Positions 50,871-59,773 of a stretch of DNA of 64,000 nucleotides are shown here, one piece after another. Under the pieces are notes generated by a model. The model was given only the letters and a program-made list of their open reading frames with translations. It was not told the DNA's origin and did not search any database. A program made the translations under genes and the position numbers. Position 1 is the first letter of the stretch, and every line of letters begins with the position of its first letter. This DNA comes from Imbroritus primus (GTDB taxonomy: Bacteria > Pseudomonadota > Gammaproteobacteria > Burkholderiales > Burkholderiaceae), in NCBI RefSeq assembly GCF_964332355.1, contig NZ_OZ201294.1:186001-250000 (forward strand), written 5' to 3'.

Positions 50871-53564
50871 TCATGTTCGGGTATCGGGCATGCCTGGTTC
50901 GGTGCCGGCGCTCGCGGGTACCAGTACGGCGACCGGCAGGTCCGCCAGCACGGCGGACAGCAACAGCGTTGGGCCCGGATGATGCGTGCCCGTCAGATAA
51001 TCGACCCAGGCGCCGCCCGGCGCTGGCGGCACCGCCACGCAAGTATCCTCCCAGCGTCGCGCCGGCACGCATGGCTGCATACAATCTTCCAGCAGGCTGG
51101 CAGCCAGTCGCGTGCCGATGGCGATAGCCAGGTGCTGCCCATGCCCACGCACAAAAGCCAGCACGCGGGCAGCATGCGCTCCATCCGCTTCCAGCGGCTG
51201 CAGTGCACGGGTATCGAAGATTGCCGCATGGGTACGCCGCATTTCAAGCAAGGTGCGGATCAGCTGCTGTTTGATACGCCCGTCGCGCCAACCGGCTTGC
51301 AACCTCGCCCAGTCGGGCGCAATGCTCTGCTCCGCCGGCGCCGCGCTGTGGAACTGGATGCGCAACTGGTCATAATCGACCGCGCCGCGATTGTCCGGGT
51401 CGACCAGCGTGAAATCCCAGGTTTCCGTCCCTTGGTAGCGATCCGGCACACCTGGCAGGCAATGCTGCAGCCATGTCTGTGTCAGGCTGTTCAGCGCCCC
51501 CGCCACGCTGAGGCGCTGCGCCAGCGCGGCGATGTGGTCGAGGCCGCTGTCCTGCAATGCATTCAAACATGCATCCGCTGACGCCTCATATGCCAGATCG
51601 GGATGTGACCAGTCGCCATGCCGGCCCGCCTCGCGAATCGCCTTGCGCTGCCACGCGCGGATGCGCGCCAGAAAGGCGTCTCGCGCGTCCGTCTGCAACG
51701 TCGGGTCCGCCAGTTCCAGCGGCCACGCGCCCACGAGCGCCTGATACAGCATCAGCCGGTCCGCCTCGTCCGGTGCTTCGCCTGCCATCCTGCCGATGGA
51801 GTCTGCTTGCACGCTGCGGCGACCTTCCAGCCTCGCCACGTGGCTACGCCAAAGCTGCGGCAGCTCGCTGATCACGGCCAGCCGCATGCGCGTGTCCTCG
51901 CCGCGCTTGTGGTCGTGTGTGGCAGTGGCCAGCATGGCATGCGGAAAGCGCCGCGCGCGCGCCTGTGCGCGGGCCAGAAAGACATCGGGCGACAGCGCCG
52001 GTGCGCACGGTGACGTGCCCACTTCATTGCGGGAGAGCAAGGTACCGTCGCGGTAGAACAGCGTGTCTTCGATCGCCTTGGCAGAAACTGGCGGCATGGT
52101 TTGCTGCAGCCGCGCCTGCGCGGCACAGGCGGCGGGCTGGTCTGGACGCGCCTCCTGCAGGACGCGCACGATGAAGGCGAGGGCCGCCCAGTCATCGCGG
52201 CGCAGCCGGGTTCGCGCGGCGACCGCAGCTTGCCGCAATCGCCGGCGATCGGCGCAACGTCCGCGGCTTGCGGATCGTGCTGTGAAGTAAGTGCGATATA
52301 CCTGCATCTGCGCCAGCAGTTCCGCCACGGCGCGCGCCAGGGCAGGGCCCGTCAGGTCGCGCGCCCTGGGGTCTTCACGCGCAGCGTGCTCCAGCGCACG
52401 AGTGGCACGCCGCCATTCCGTGACCAGCGCCTCGGTCACCAAGGCGTGCCGCGTCGCGACGATCTGCGCCGTGCCGCCGGGCCGCGTGCCCGAGCGGCTG
52501 GCCCACATGTCACGCAGGCGCTCGATGCCGTGCGCATCGTGCAGCACCGCGCCGATCTCGCTCATCGCATCGTAGCCGGTGGTGCCATCGACCTGCCAGT
52601 CCGCGGGCAGGTGTTCATCCTCGGCCAGGATTTTTTCCACCACGATCCATGGCCGCATGACGTCGCTGCCGGTACCGCTTTGCGCGCGCGGCGCCACGGC
52701 ATCAAGGCGCGCCCGCAGCCGTCGGCAATAACCGGCGGGATCGGCCAGCCCATCCACATGGTCCACCCGCACGCCGTCGATCAGCCCCTGCCGCATCAGC
52801 GATAACACCAGCGCGTGCGTCGCCTCGAAGACCGCCTCGCGTTCGACGCACACGCCGACCAGTTCGCTCACCTCGAAGAAACGCCGCCAGTTCAGCATGT
52901 CGCGTGCCGTGCGCCACCACGCAACCCGATAGTGCTGCCGCTCGAGCAGCGCATGCAGCGCATTCCGGCCAGCGCGTGTGCGCGGATCGCAGGCCGCTTC
53001 GCGGGCGGCTGGCGACAGCGGCTCCAAGATGCCGAGACTGTCGTCCGCCAGTGGCAGCGGCACCTCGCCGCACATCACCGCGGGCCGCACGGCCTCATCG
53101 TGCACAAGGCGGAGCGTGCCGTGCCGCAATGCCTGCGGATACGGGCGTGCCAGGATGGGCAGCAGCACCTTGCCATGCAGCGCCGGTTCGGGTGGCTGCC
53201 AGTCGATATCAAAAAAAGAAGCGTAAGCACTGTGCCGGCCGTGTCGCAGCACGTCGCGCCACCACGCATTGTGGACCGGGCATGCGGCCATATGGTTGGG
53301 CACGATGTCAAGAATGAGGCCCAAACCATGCGCTCGCGCGGCATGGGCCAGCGCCCGGAACCCGGCCGGGCCCCCGAGTTCTGGATTGATGCGTTGAACG
53401 TCCGTCACGTCGTAGCCGTGCATGGAACCTGGGCGCGCGCAGAAGATCGGCGACAGATACAGATGGCTGATACCCAGCGCCGCATAATAGTCGAGCTGCG
53501 CCCGTGCATCGCTGAAGGTGAACCCGCGATGCAGTTGCAGCCGCAGCGTGGCACGCGGAATCAT
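50871..53564 (-). CDS. treY: Maltooligosyl trehalose synthase TreY
   Basis: An 897-residue GH13 enzyme that turns the reducing-end maltose unit of maltooligosaccharides into a trehalose unit by intramolecular transglycosylation. N-terminus RATLRLQLHRGFTFSDARAQL, then HLYLSPIFCARPGSMHGYDV; nucleophile region DGVRVDHVDGLADP; acid/base in VVEKILAEDEHLP; and DRYQGTETWDFTLVDPDNR near the end. Its ATG overlaps the malQ stop (ATGA). It works with TreZ, encoded three genes upstream, to release trehalose. Last gene of the operon. Confidence 0.95.
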   Translation of the reverse strand: MIPRATLRLQLHRGFTFSDARAQLDYYAALGISHLYLSPIFCARPGSMHGYDVTDVQRINPELGGPAGFRALAHAARAHGLGLILDIVPNHMAACPVHNAWWRDVLRHGRHSAYASFFDIDWQPPEPALHGKVLLPILARPYPQALRHGTLRLVHDEAVRPAVMCGEVPLPLADDSLGILEPLSPAAREAACDPRTRAGRNALHALLERQHYRVAWWRTARDMLNWRRFFEVSELVGVCVEREAVFEATHALVLSLMRQGLIDGVRVDHVDGLADPAGYCRRLRARLDAVAPRAQSGTGSDVMRPWIVVEKILAEDEHLPADWQVDGTTGYDAMSEIGAVLHDAHGIERLRDMWASRSGTRPGGTAQIVATRHALVTEALVTEWRRATRALEHAAREDPRARDLTGPALARAVAELLAQMQVYRTYFTARSASRGRCADRRRLRQAAVAARTRLRRDDWAALAFIVRVLQEARPDQPAACAAQARLQQTMPPVSAKAIEDTLFYRDGTLLSRNEVGTSPCAPALSPDVFLARAQARARRFPHAMLATATHDHKRGEDTRMRLAVISELPQLWRSHVARLEGRRSVQADSIGRMAGEAPDEADRLMLYQALVGAWPLELADPTLQTDARDAFLARIRAWQRKAIREAGRHGDWSHPDLAYEASADACLNALQDSGLDHIAALAQRLSVAGALNSLTQTWLQHCLPGVPDRYQGTETWDFTLVDPDNRGAVDYDQLRIQFHSAAPAEQSIAPDWARLQAGWRDGRIKQQLIRTLLEMRRTHAAIFDTRALQPLEADGAHAARVLAFVRGHGQHLAIAIGTRLAASLLEDCMQPCVPARRWEDTCVAVPPAPGGAWVDYLTGTHHPGPTLLLSAVLADLPVAVLVPASAGTEPGMPDTRT

Positions 53565-55750
53565 GGTGCCGTGCCGGGCGGCAGGGTCTGCCCGGTACGC
53601 AGCGCCGCGATACGGCGCTGCACATCGTCATTGGCGAATAGCGCAGCCACGGTCACCGGCATGCGCCGCCGCCAGTTGGGATGCTGTTCGACCGTGCCCG
53701 GCAGATTGGGTTGCTCGGAAAGCCCGAGCAGGTCTTCCAGGGGTGCGAGGCGCAACGGACCAGGCGTGCGCCCGAGGAATGCAAGGATCGCTTCGAGCGG
53801 GGCAGTGTCGGGCGGAGGTCCCGCATCGACCAGTCCCGCCCCGGCCAGCACGCGCCAGAGCCCGTTGCGGTCTGCCTCGCGCAAGCCGCGCAACTGCGGT
53901 TCGCTTTCATGCGGGGCGAGCAGGCCGAGGTGGATGCGCCAGTCAAGATCGCGGCCCTTCCACCAGCCCACGACCGTCGGCAGGTCGTGCGTCGTGGTCG
54001 TGGCAAGCGCATCGGCGGACCAGCGCGCTGGTGCGCGAAAGGCGGGCGCGGCATCCAGTGCGGCGGCTGGATGCGGCGGTACAGTGCCAGCGCTGCTGGG
54101 TGGAGCAGATGGCGCATCGGTTGCAGGCGTGGCCGCTGTTGCTTCGCGCTGGAACCACAGCACATCGATGCCGAGCATGCCAGCGTGTTGCCGCGCATGC
54201 TCGAAGCTGTGCGGCACCGTACCGAGATTCTCGCCGATGACGATGGCACGGTGCCGCCACGATTCCAGCGCGATCAGCCGCAGCAAGGTCTCGCGTGGAT
54301 AACGCAGGTAAACGCCGCGGTCGGGCGGCAGTCCATCGGGCACGAGCCACATGCGCGCCAGGCCCAGCGCGTGGTCGATGCGCAGGCCGCCGGCATGGCG
54401 CAGCGCGGCGCGCAGAATCTCCAGGAAGGCGCGGTAGCCGTGGCGCGCCAAACCAGAGGGTGACAATGCCGATATCCCCCAGTTCTGTCCCAGCGGATTG
54501 ACCTGATCGGGCGGTGCGCCCACGGCGATGCCGGTGAGGATCTCCTCGCGTCGCCACCAGGCATGGCTGCCGCGTCCATCGGTGCCAACCGCGAGATCGG
54601 CGATCAGGCCGATAGCCATACCGGCCGCGCGGGCGCGCGACTGCGCGCGGGCCAGACTGGCATCGGCCAGCCACTGCGCGAACAGCTGAAAGTCGATCTC
54701 GCCAGTGTGTGTCTCCAGGCAGGCGGCATCGCGCCAACAGTCGGCTGGCGGCCATGTCTCGGCCATGCCATGCTGTCGCGCGTCGCGCTGCATTGCCTCG
54801 AAGCAGGCATGGGCCAGTAGCGCATTCCCGTGATCTGCGCCGCGCTTGAGAAAATCCGCAAAGTCTTCGTGTGCCGCCGGCGTCAGGTAGTGGGCACGGC
54901 GCGCATGTAGCCAGCGCAGCACGGCATCGCGCGCCATGGCCACGGTCGGCCAGTCGATGCAGCTTGCCTCATCCAATGCCGCGAAGCGCGCTTCGAGACC
55001 GAGCGCATGGACTGCCGCGCGCCAGGCATCTTCACCCAAGCACGCGGCCGGGTCGGCATACAAGGGGTTGAGAAACAGGCGGCTCGAGGGCGCGTAAGGA
55101 CTGTAGCGCTCGGGATGCTCCGTAAAGCCGGCATGCACCGGATTGATGGCCACGGCCGCCGCACCGTGCGCCGCAGCCTGCTCGCACAGTGTGGCGAGCG
55201 CGCCGAAGTCGCCGATGCCGCCGGGCCGTGCGCCGCGCAGGCTATAGACCTGCACGCCGATGCCCCATGCCGGCGAGGGATGTTGGATGTGCATGGCGCC
55301 TGACGCTGCGTGCAAGGCATCCGCCACGCCGAAGCAGCGGGGCGGGGCGACCGCCAGCACACACTCGACCGCCTGTCCGGTGGCGTCTGCGTGCACGGTG
55401 AGATGGTGGTAACCCCAGGGCAATGGCGCGTCCAGCCACCAATTGCCCGCGGCATCGCGGCGCAGTGCGCCATGCACATGCTGGCCGTCTTCGCGCACGA
55501 TGTCGAACGTGATGCCGGTCGCGGCGGTGCCTGTCAACGCCGCAGGCACTGCCAGCGGTTGCCCCGCCACCGCGGTCACCAGGGCGGGTGGGTCGCACGA
55601 CGCGTCCGCTGGCAACTGCGCCAGCATGCGCTGCAGGACTTCGTCATCGACGGTGCGCGGGCAGCCCTGCGCATCGTGCCAGTGCACCAGCAGGCCGGCC
55701 TGCCGCGCTTGCGTTTGCAATGGGGTAAGTGCTGTGGTGGTGCGAGTCAT
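53561..55750 (-). CDS. malQ: 4-alpha-glucanotransferase (amylomaltase) MalQ
   Basis: A 729-residue GH77 disproportionating enzyme that transfers maltooligosyl units between glucans. A long N-terminal domain (about 200 residues, typical of the proteobacterial form) precedes GIGVQVYSLRGARPGGIGDFG; the nucleophile block is GGLRIDHALGLARMWLVP, the acid/base block VIGENLGTVP, and TTTTHDLPTVVGWW follows. The start at 55750 has GGGAG upstream and overlaps the treZ stop by four bases, as does its own stop with treY. Confidence 0.94.
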   Translation of the reverse strand: MTRTTTALTPLQTQARQAGLLVHWHDAQGCPRTVDDEVLQRMLAQLPADASCDPPALVTAVAGQPLAVPAALTGTAATGITFDIVREDGQHVHGALRRDAAGNWWLDAPLPWGYHHLTVHADATGQAVECVLAVAPPRCFGVADALHAASGAMHIQHPSPAWGIGVQVYSLRGARPGGIGDFGALATLCEQAAAHGAAAVAINPVHAGFTEHPERYSPYAPSSRLFLNPLYADPAACLGEDAWRAAVHALGLEARFAALDEASCIDWPTVAMARDAVLRWLHARRAHYLTPAAHEDFADFLKRGADHGNALLAHACFEAMQRDARQHGMAETWPPADCWRDAACLETHTGEIDFQLFAQWLADASLARAQSRARAAGMAIGLIADLAVGTDGRGSHAWWRREEILTGIAVGAPPDQVNPLGQNWGISALSPSGLARHGYRAFLEILRAALRHAGGLRIDHALGLARMWLVPDGLPPDRGVYLRYPRETLLRLIALESWRHRAIVIGENLGTVPHSFEHARQHAGMLGIDVLWFQREATAATPATDAPSAPPSSAGTVPPHPAAALDAAPAFRAPARWSADALATTTTHDLPTVVGWWKGRDLDWRIHLGLLAPHESEPQLRGLREADRNGLWRVLAGAGLVDAGPPPDTAPLEAILAFLGRTPGPLRLAPLEDLLGLSEQPNLPGTVEQHPNWRRRMPVTVAALFANDDVQRRIAALRTGQTLPPGTAP

Positions 55751-57579
55751 GCACGGACTCCCGTGAGCGGATGTGCGGTGTCCACCGTGGCGGCATCGTG
55801 CAGCCACGCCAGTAGCGTATATCCGTCCAGCCGTCCATCGCACAGCGCCGGATATGCAGGCTCCTGACTGGCGAACAGCAGGGTGCCCGGTTCGTTCACC
55901 GGCGTCACGGCAAGCGCCTCGCCCCCCAGATTCAGCCACAGTGACAAGGTACTGCCGTCGCCGAGGGGCCAGCTGACCTGCAGTGCGAGATCGGACAGGA
56001 CCGTGGCCGTACCGGTGCGCGCACCCGCCAGGCGCGGCACCAGTTGCGTGTGGCGAAGCGCCAGCAGGCGTGTGTACCAGGCGGCCCAGTCGTTGTCGTC
56101 GAACACCGGACAGGCTGCCGCGAAGGTGTCGGGTGCATTGGGATCGGGCAGCGTCGCGTGCGCGCCGTCGGCCGCAGCGTCGTCTGCAAAGCCTGCCATG
56201 CCGGCAAATTCGCGCTGCCGGCCCGCGCGTACTGCTTCGGCGAGGGCTGGCGGATGATCGGTGAAATACCGGAACGGCGCCTTGCTGCCGCTCTCCTCAC
56301 CCATGAAGAGCAAGGGAATCTGCGGAGCAAGACAGTGCAGCGCGACAGCGCAACGCAACGCACGCGGATCGGCAAGTTGCAACAGGCGTTCGCCGTGGGC
56401 ACGGTTACCGATCTGGTCGTGGTTCTGCAGAAAGGAGACAAAGGATGTCGGCGGCAGGCCGGTGCTGAGCGTGCCGCGCAGCACGCCGCGATAGGCGGAG
56501 GCTTCGCCCTGGTAGGCAAAGCCCTCGGCCAGGGCGCGCGCCAAATGTGCAATCGGCGCGTGCATGCCACCGCTTGCACCCGCATAGTCGCCATAGTAGC
56601 CATGCGTTTCGCCGGTCAGCAGCACATGCAGCGCATGGTGGAAATCGTCGTTCCACTGCGCCGTGAAGCCATCGCGCAGCAGTGTCGCATCGTTGTTGTC
56701 GTTTTCCGCGATCAGATGGATGTGCCGCTCGCGCCCCGGACCTTCGTGTACTGCCTTGGCGACCTCGTGCAGCCAGCCGGCGTCTTCCATCGCATGCACC
56801 GCATCGAAACGCAGGCCATCGAGATGGAATGCTTCGAGCCAGTAGAGCACATTCTCGGTAAAGAAGCGGCGTACCTCCGGCTGGCGGAAATCGATGGCGG
56901 GACCCCACGGCGTGGGCCGGTCGGCGCGGAAAAAACAGCTTGCCAGCCGCGGCCAGACATTACCCTCGGGGCCGAAGTGGTTGTACACCACATCAAGCAG
57001 CACCATCATGCCGAGGCCGTGCGCGGTATCGATCAACGCGCGCAGCGCGTCCGGTGGACCGTAACTGCATTCCGGCGCGAATGGCAGGACGCCGTCGTAG
57101 CCCCAGTTGCGCGCTCCGGGAAATTCGGCCACCGGCATTAACTCAACCGCCGTGATGCCGAGCCGCGCGAGGCGTGGCAACTGCGCGGCCGCTGCCGAGA
57201 AGCCGCCGAGAATGCCGACATGCAGCTCATAGACCACCGCTTCATGCCATGGCCGCCCACGCCAGCCAGGATGACGCCATGTGTAGCGCTGTGGATCGAC
57301 CACCACGCTGGGGCTGTGTACGTCGCCAGCCTGCGCACGCGAGGCGGGGTCCGGCAGCGTCGTGCCATCGCCCAGGCGGAACCAGTAGCGCGCCTCGGGA
57401 CATGCCGGCGTGATGACTTCGTACCAGCCATCCTCGAGGGCGGTCATCGCCAACGGCCCCATGCCCAGCAATTCCAGCCGCACGGCAAGGCCCTGGGCGG
57501 CTGCCTCGGGCGCCCACAGGCGAAAGCGCACGCGCCCATCCTTCAGTCGGGTCGGGCCGAAGTGCCAGTCGTGCGTCAT
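55747..57579 (-). CDS. treZ: Maltooligosyl trehalose trehalohydrolase TreZ
   Basis: A 610-residue GH13 enzyme that cuts trehalose from maltooligosyl trehalose made by TreY. It has the N-terminal CBM48-type domain (FGPTRLKDGRVRFRLWAPEA), VVYELHVGILGGFSAA, the nucleophile region LDGLRFDAVHAMED, the acid/base region LIAENDNND and FLQNHDQIGNRAHGERL, matching TreZ rather than GlgB. Start at 57579 overlaps the glgX stop (ATGA). Confidence 0.95.
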   Translation of the reverse strand: MTHDWHFGPTRLKDGRVRFRLWAPEAAAQGLAVRLELLGMGPLAMTALEDGWYEVITPACPEARYWFRLGDGTTLPDPASRAQAGDVHSPSVVVDPQRYTWRHPGWRGRPWHEAVVYELHVGILGGFSAAAAQLPRLARLGITAVELMPVAEFPGARNWGYDGVLPFAPECSYGPPDALRALIDTAHGLGMMVLLDVVYNHFGPEGNVWPRLASCFFRADRPTPWGPAIDFRQPEVRRFFTENVLYWLEAFHLDGLRFDAVHAMEDAGWLHEVAKAVHEGPGRERHIHLIAENDNNDATLLRDGFTAQWNDDFHHALHVLLTGETHGYYGDYAGASGGMHAPIAHLARALAEGFAYQGEASAYRGVLRGTLSTGLPPTSFVSFLQNHDQIGNRAHGERLLQLADPRALRCAVALHCLAPQIPLLFMGEESGSKAPFRYFTDHPPALAEAVRAGRQREFAGMAGFADDAAADGAHATLPDPNAPDTFAAACPVFDDNDWAAWYTRLLALRHTQLVPRLAGARTGTATVLSDLALQVSWPLGDGSTLSLWLNLGGEALAVTPVNEPGTLLFASQEPAYPALCDGRLDGYTLLAWLHDAATVDTAHPLTGVRA

Positions 57580-59759
57580 GCCGCCGGCTCCGTCTGGCCA
57601 TCCGGTGCGCTTTCCGCCAGCAGCAGCGCCGCGGCATGCGCACCGAGCACATAGTGCTGGCCTTCTACGCGCCGGCCGCCGACGGGCTGGTTGTGCGCTG
57701 GTCCGCTCGTCTGTCCATGCCCTGGCCCTGCAATCTCTTGGCTGCTGTCCGCCAGCACGCGCCACGCCAAGGCCGGGGCGGGCAGCAGGAAGTCGACGGC
57801 CTCCTCTCCGGCGTTGAGCAGGAGCAGCGTCACCTGAGGCGCACCCGAGGGTGTGCGCGCCGCCCTTCGCATCACCAGCGTGCGGCCGGCCGGATCTGCC
57901 CACTGCTCATCGTTGAGCGGACCATGCCAGTCGAACCAGCTGAGATCGGGCAGGTCAGGCGCGATCGTCACATGGCCGTGGGCGAAGCGCGGTTCGGCGT
58001 AGGCCTGCAGCCGCGCGCGGATGGCCAGCAACTGCGCAACGTAGGCGGTGAGCGCCTGCCCCTCGGGCGAGGCCGCTGCCTGCCAGTCGAGCCACGAGAG
58101 AGCGTTGTCCTGACAGTAGGCGTTGTTGTTGCCGTGCTGCGTGCGGCCCCATTCGTCACCGGCCGTCAGCATTGGGGTCCCGTGCGCCAGCAGCAGCGTG
58201 GTCAGCAGCGCGCGCTGCACGCTGGCGCGCGTGGTGCGGATGGCAGGATCGTCCGTGGGACCTTCGATGTCGCCGTGCGGGCTCCAGTTGGCACTGGCGT
58301 TGTCGTCGGTGCCGTCGCGGTTGTCCTCGCCGTTGTCCTCGTTGTGCTTGCCGGCGTAGCTGACCAGATCGGCCAGCGTGAAGCCGTCGTGCGCCGTGAT
58401 GAAGTTGACTGATGACCAGGGCTTGCGATGGCGATGATCGAACAGGTCGGCCGATCCGGCCAGCCGCGCGGCCAGCGCACCGCGCTGATGATCGTCGCCG
58501 CGCCAGAAGCGCCGCGCCGTATCGCGGAACTGGTCGTTCCACTCGGCAAAGCCAGGCGGATGGCGGCCCACCTGGTAACCGCCGGGACCCAGGTCCCACG
58601 GTTCGGAGATCAGCTTGACGCGTGCCAGTACGGGATCCTGCAGCAGGGCATCGAAAAAACCCGCGCCCGGATCGAAGCCATGCGCCTCGCGGCCCAGCGT
58701 ACTGCCGAGATCGAAGCGGAAACCGTCCACATGGAACACCTCGACCCAATAGCGCAGCGAATCGAGCACCATCTGCAGCACGCGCGGATGCGCCAGGTCG
58801 AGCGTGTTGCCGCAGCCGGTATCGTTGATGTAGTAGCGCGCGTCGTCGGGCATCAGGCGGTAATAGCTGGCGTTATCGATGCCGCGCCACGACAGCGTGG
58901 GTCCCAGCTCATTGCCTTCGCAGGTATGGTTGTAAACCACGTCGAGCAGTACCTCGATGCCGGCCGCATGCAGGCGGCGGATTGCGACCTTCAGTTCGTT
59001 GCGCTGGTCGCCGGAAAGATAGGCAGGCTCGGGCGCGAAATAGGCCAGCGTGTTGTAGCCCCAGTAGTTACGCAAGCCGCGCTGCAGCAGCACGCGGTCC
59101 TGCAGGAACGCCTGGACCGGCAGCAGTTCCAGCGTGGTGATGCCGAGCCGCTGCAGGTGTGCCACAAAGCCCGGGTCGGCGAGCGCCGCGAAGGTGCCGC
59201 GCACATGCGGCAGCAGGTCTTCGCGCTGCATGCTGAGCCCCTTGAGGTGGGCCTCGTAGATCACGGTGCGCGCCCAGGGCGTGGCGGGGGGGCGGTCATC
59301 GCCCCAGTGGAAGCTGTCATCGACCACCACCGCCTTCGGCATCATCGGTGCACTGTCGCGGCGGTCGAACGACAGGTCGCCACGCGGACTCTGCAAGCGA
59401 TAGCCGAACAGGCCGTCGCCCCATTGCAGCGGTTTGCTGAGCTGCCGCGCATACGGATCGAGCAGCAGCTTGTTCGGGTTGAAGCGGTGGCCATGCAAGG
59501 GCTCGTACGGCCCGTGGACGCGATAGCCATACTGCAGCCCCGGTTCGCCGGTCGGCAGGTAGCCGTGCCAGATCTCGTCCGTGCATTCCGGCAGCGGCAG
59601 GCGGCACAGTTCCTTGCGCCCATTGGCGGAGAACAGGCACAGCTCCACCCGGGTGGCGTGCGCCGAGAACAGCGCGAAGTTGATGCCGAGCCCGTCCCAG
59701 TGTGCCCCAAGGGGGTAGGGCAGGCCGGGCGACAGGCGATCGGGAAGTGTAAGGGGCAC
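57576..59759 (-). CDS. glgX: Glycogen debranching enzyme GlgX
   Basis: A 727-residue isoamylase-type GH13 debranching enzyme that trims alpha-1,6 branches from glycogen-like glucans to feed TreY. Blocks seen: YPLGAHWDGLGINFALFSAHAT, RNYWGYNTLAYFAPEPAYLS, nucleophile region DGFRFDLGSTLGRE, acid/base in LISEPWDLGPGGYQVG and FITAHDGFTLADLVSY. The start is GTG at 59759, supported by AGGAG and by 14 bases of separation from the glgB stop. Confidence 0.95.
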   Translation of the reverse strand: MPLTLPDRLSPGLPYPLGAHWDGLGINFALFSAHATRVELCLFSANGRKELCRLPLPECTDEIWHGYLPTGEPGLQYGYRVHGPYEPLHGHRFNPNKLLLDPYARQLSKPLQWGDGLFGYRLQSPRGDLSFDRRDSAPMMPKAVVVDDSFHWGDDRPPATPWARTVIYEAHLKGLSMQREDLLPHVRGTFAALADPGFVAHLQRLGITTLELLPVQAFLQDRVLLQRGLRNYWGYNTLAYFAPEPAYLSGDQRNELKVAIRRLHAAGIEVLLDVVYNHTCEGNELGPTLSWRGIDNASYYRLMPDDARYYINDTGCGNTLDLAHPRVLQMVLDSLRYWVEVFHVDGFRFDLGSTLGREAHGFDPGAGFFDALLQDPVLARVKLISEPWDLGPGGYQVGRHPPGFAEWNDQFRDTARRFWRGDDHQRGALAARLAGSADLFDHRHRKPWSSVNFITAHDGFTLADLVSYAGKHNEDNGEDNRDGTDDNASANWSPHGDIEGPTDDPAIRTTRASVQRALLTTLLLAHGTPMLTAGDEWGRTQHGNNNAYCQDNALSWLDWQAAASPEGQALTAYVAQLLAIRARLQAYAEPRFAHGHVTIAPDLPDLSWFDWHGPLNDEQWADPAGRTLVMRRAARTPSGAPQVTLLLLNAGEEAVDFLLPAPALAWRVLADSSQEIAGPGHGQTSGPAHNQPVGGRRVEGQHYVLGAHAAALLLAESAPDGQTEPAA

Positions 59760-59773
59760 AGTGCGCTCCTGCG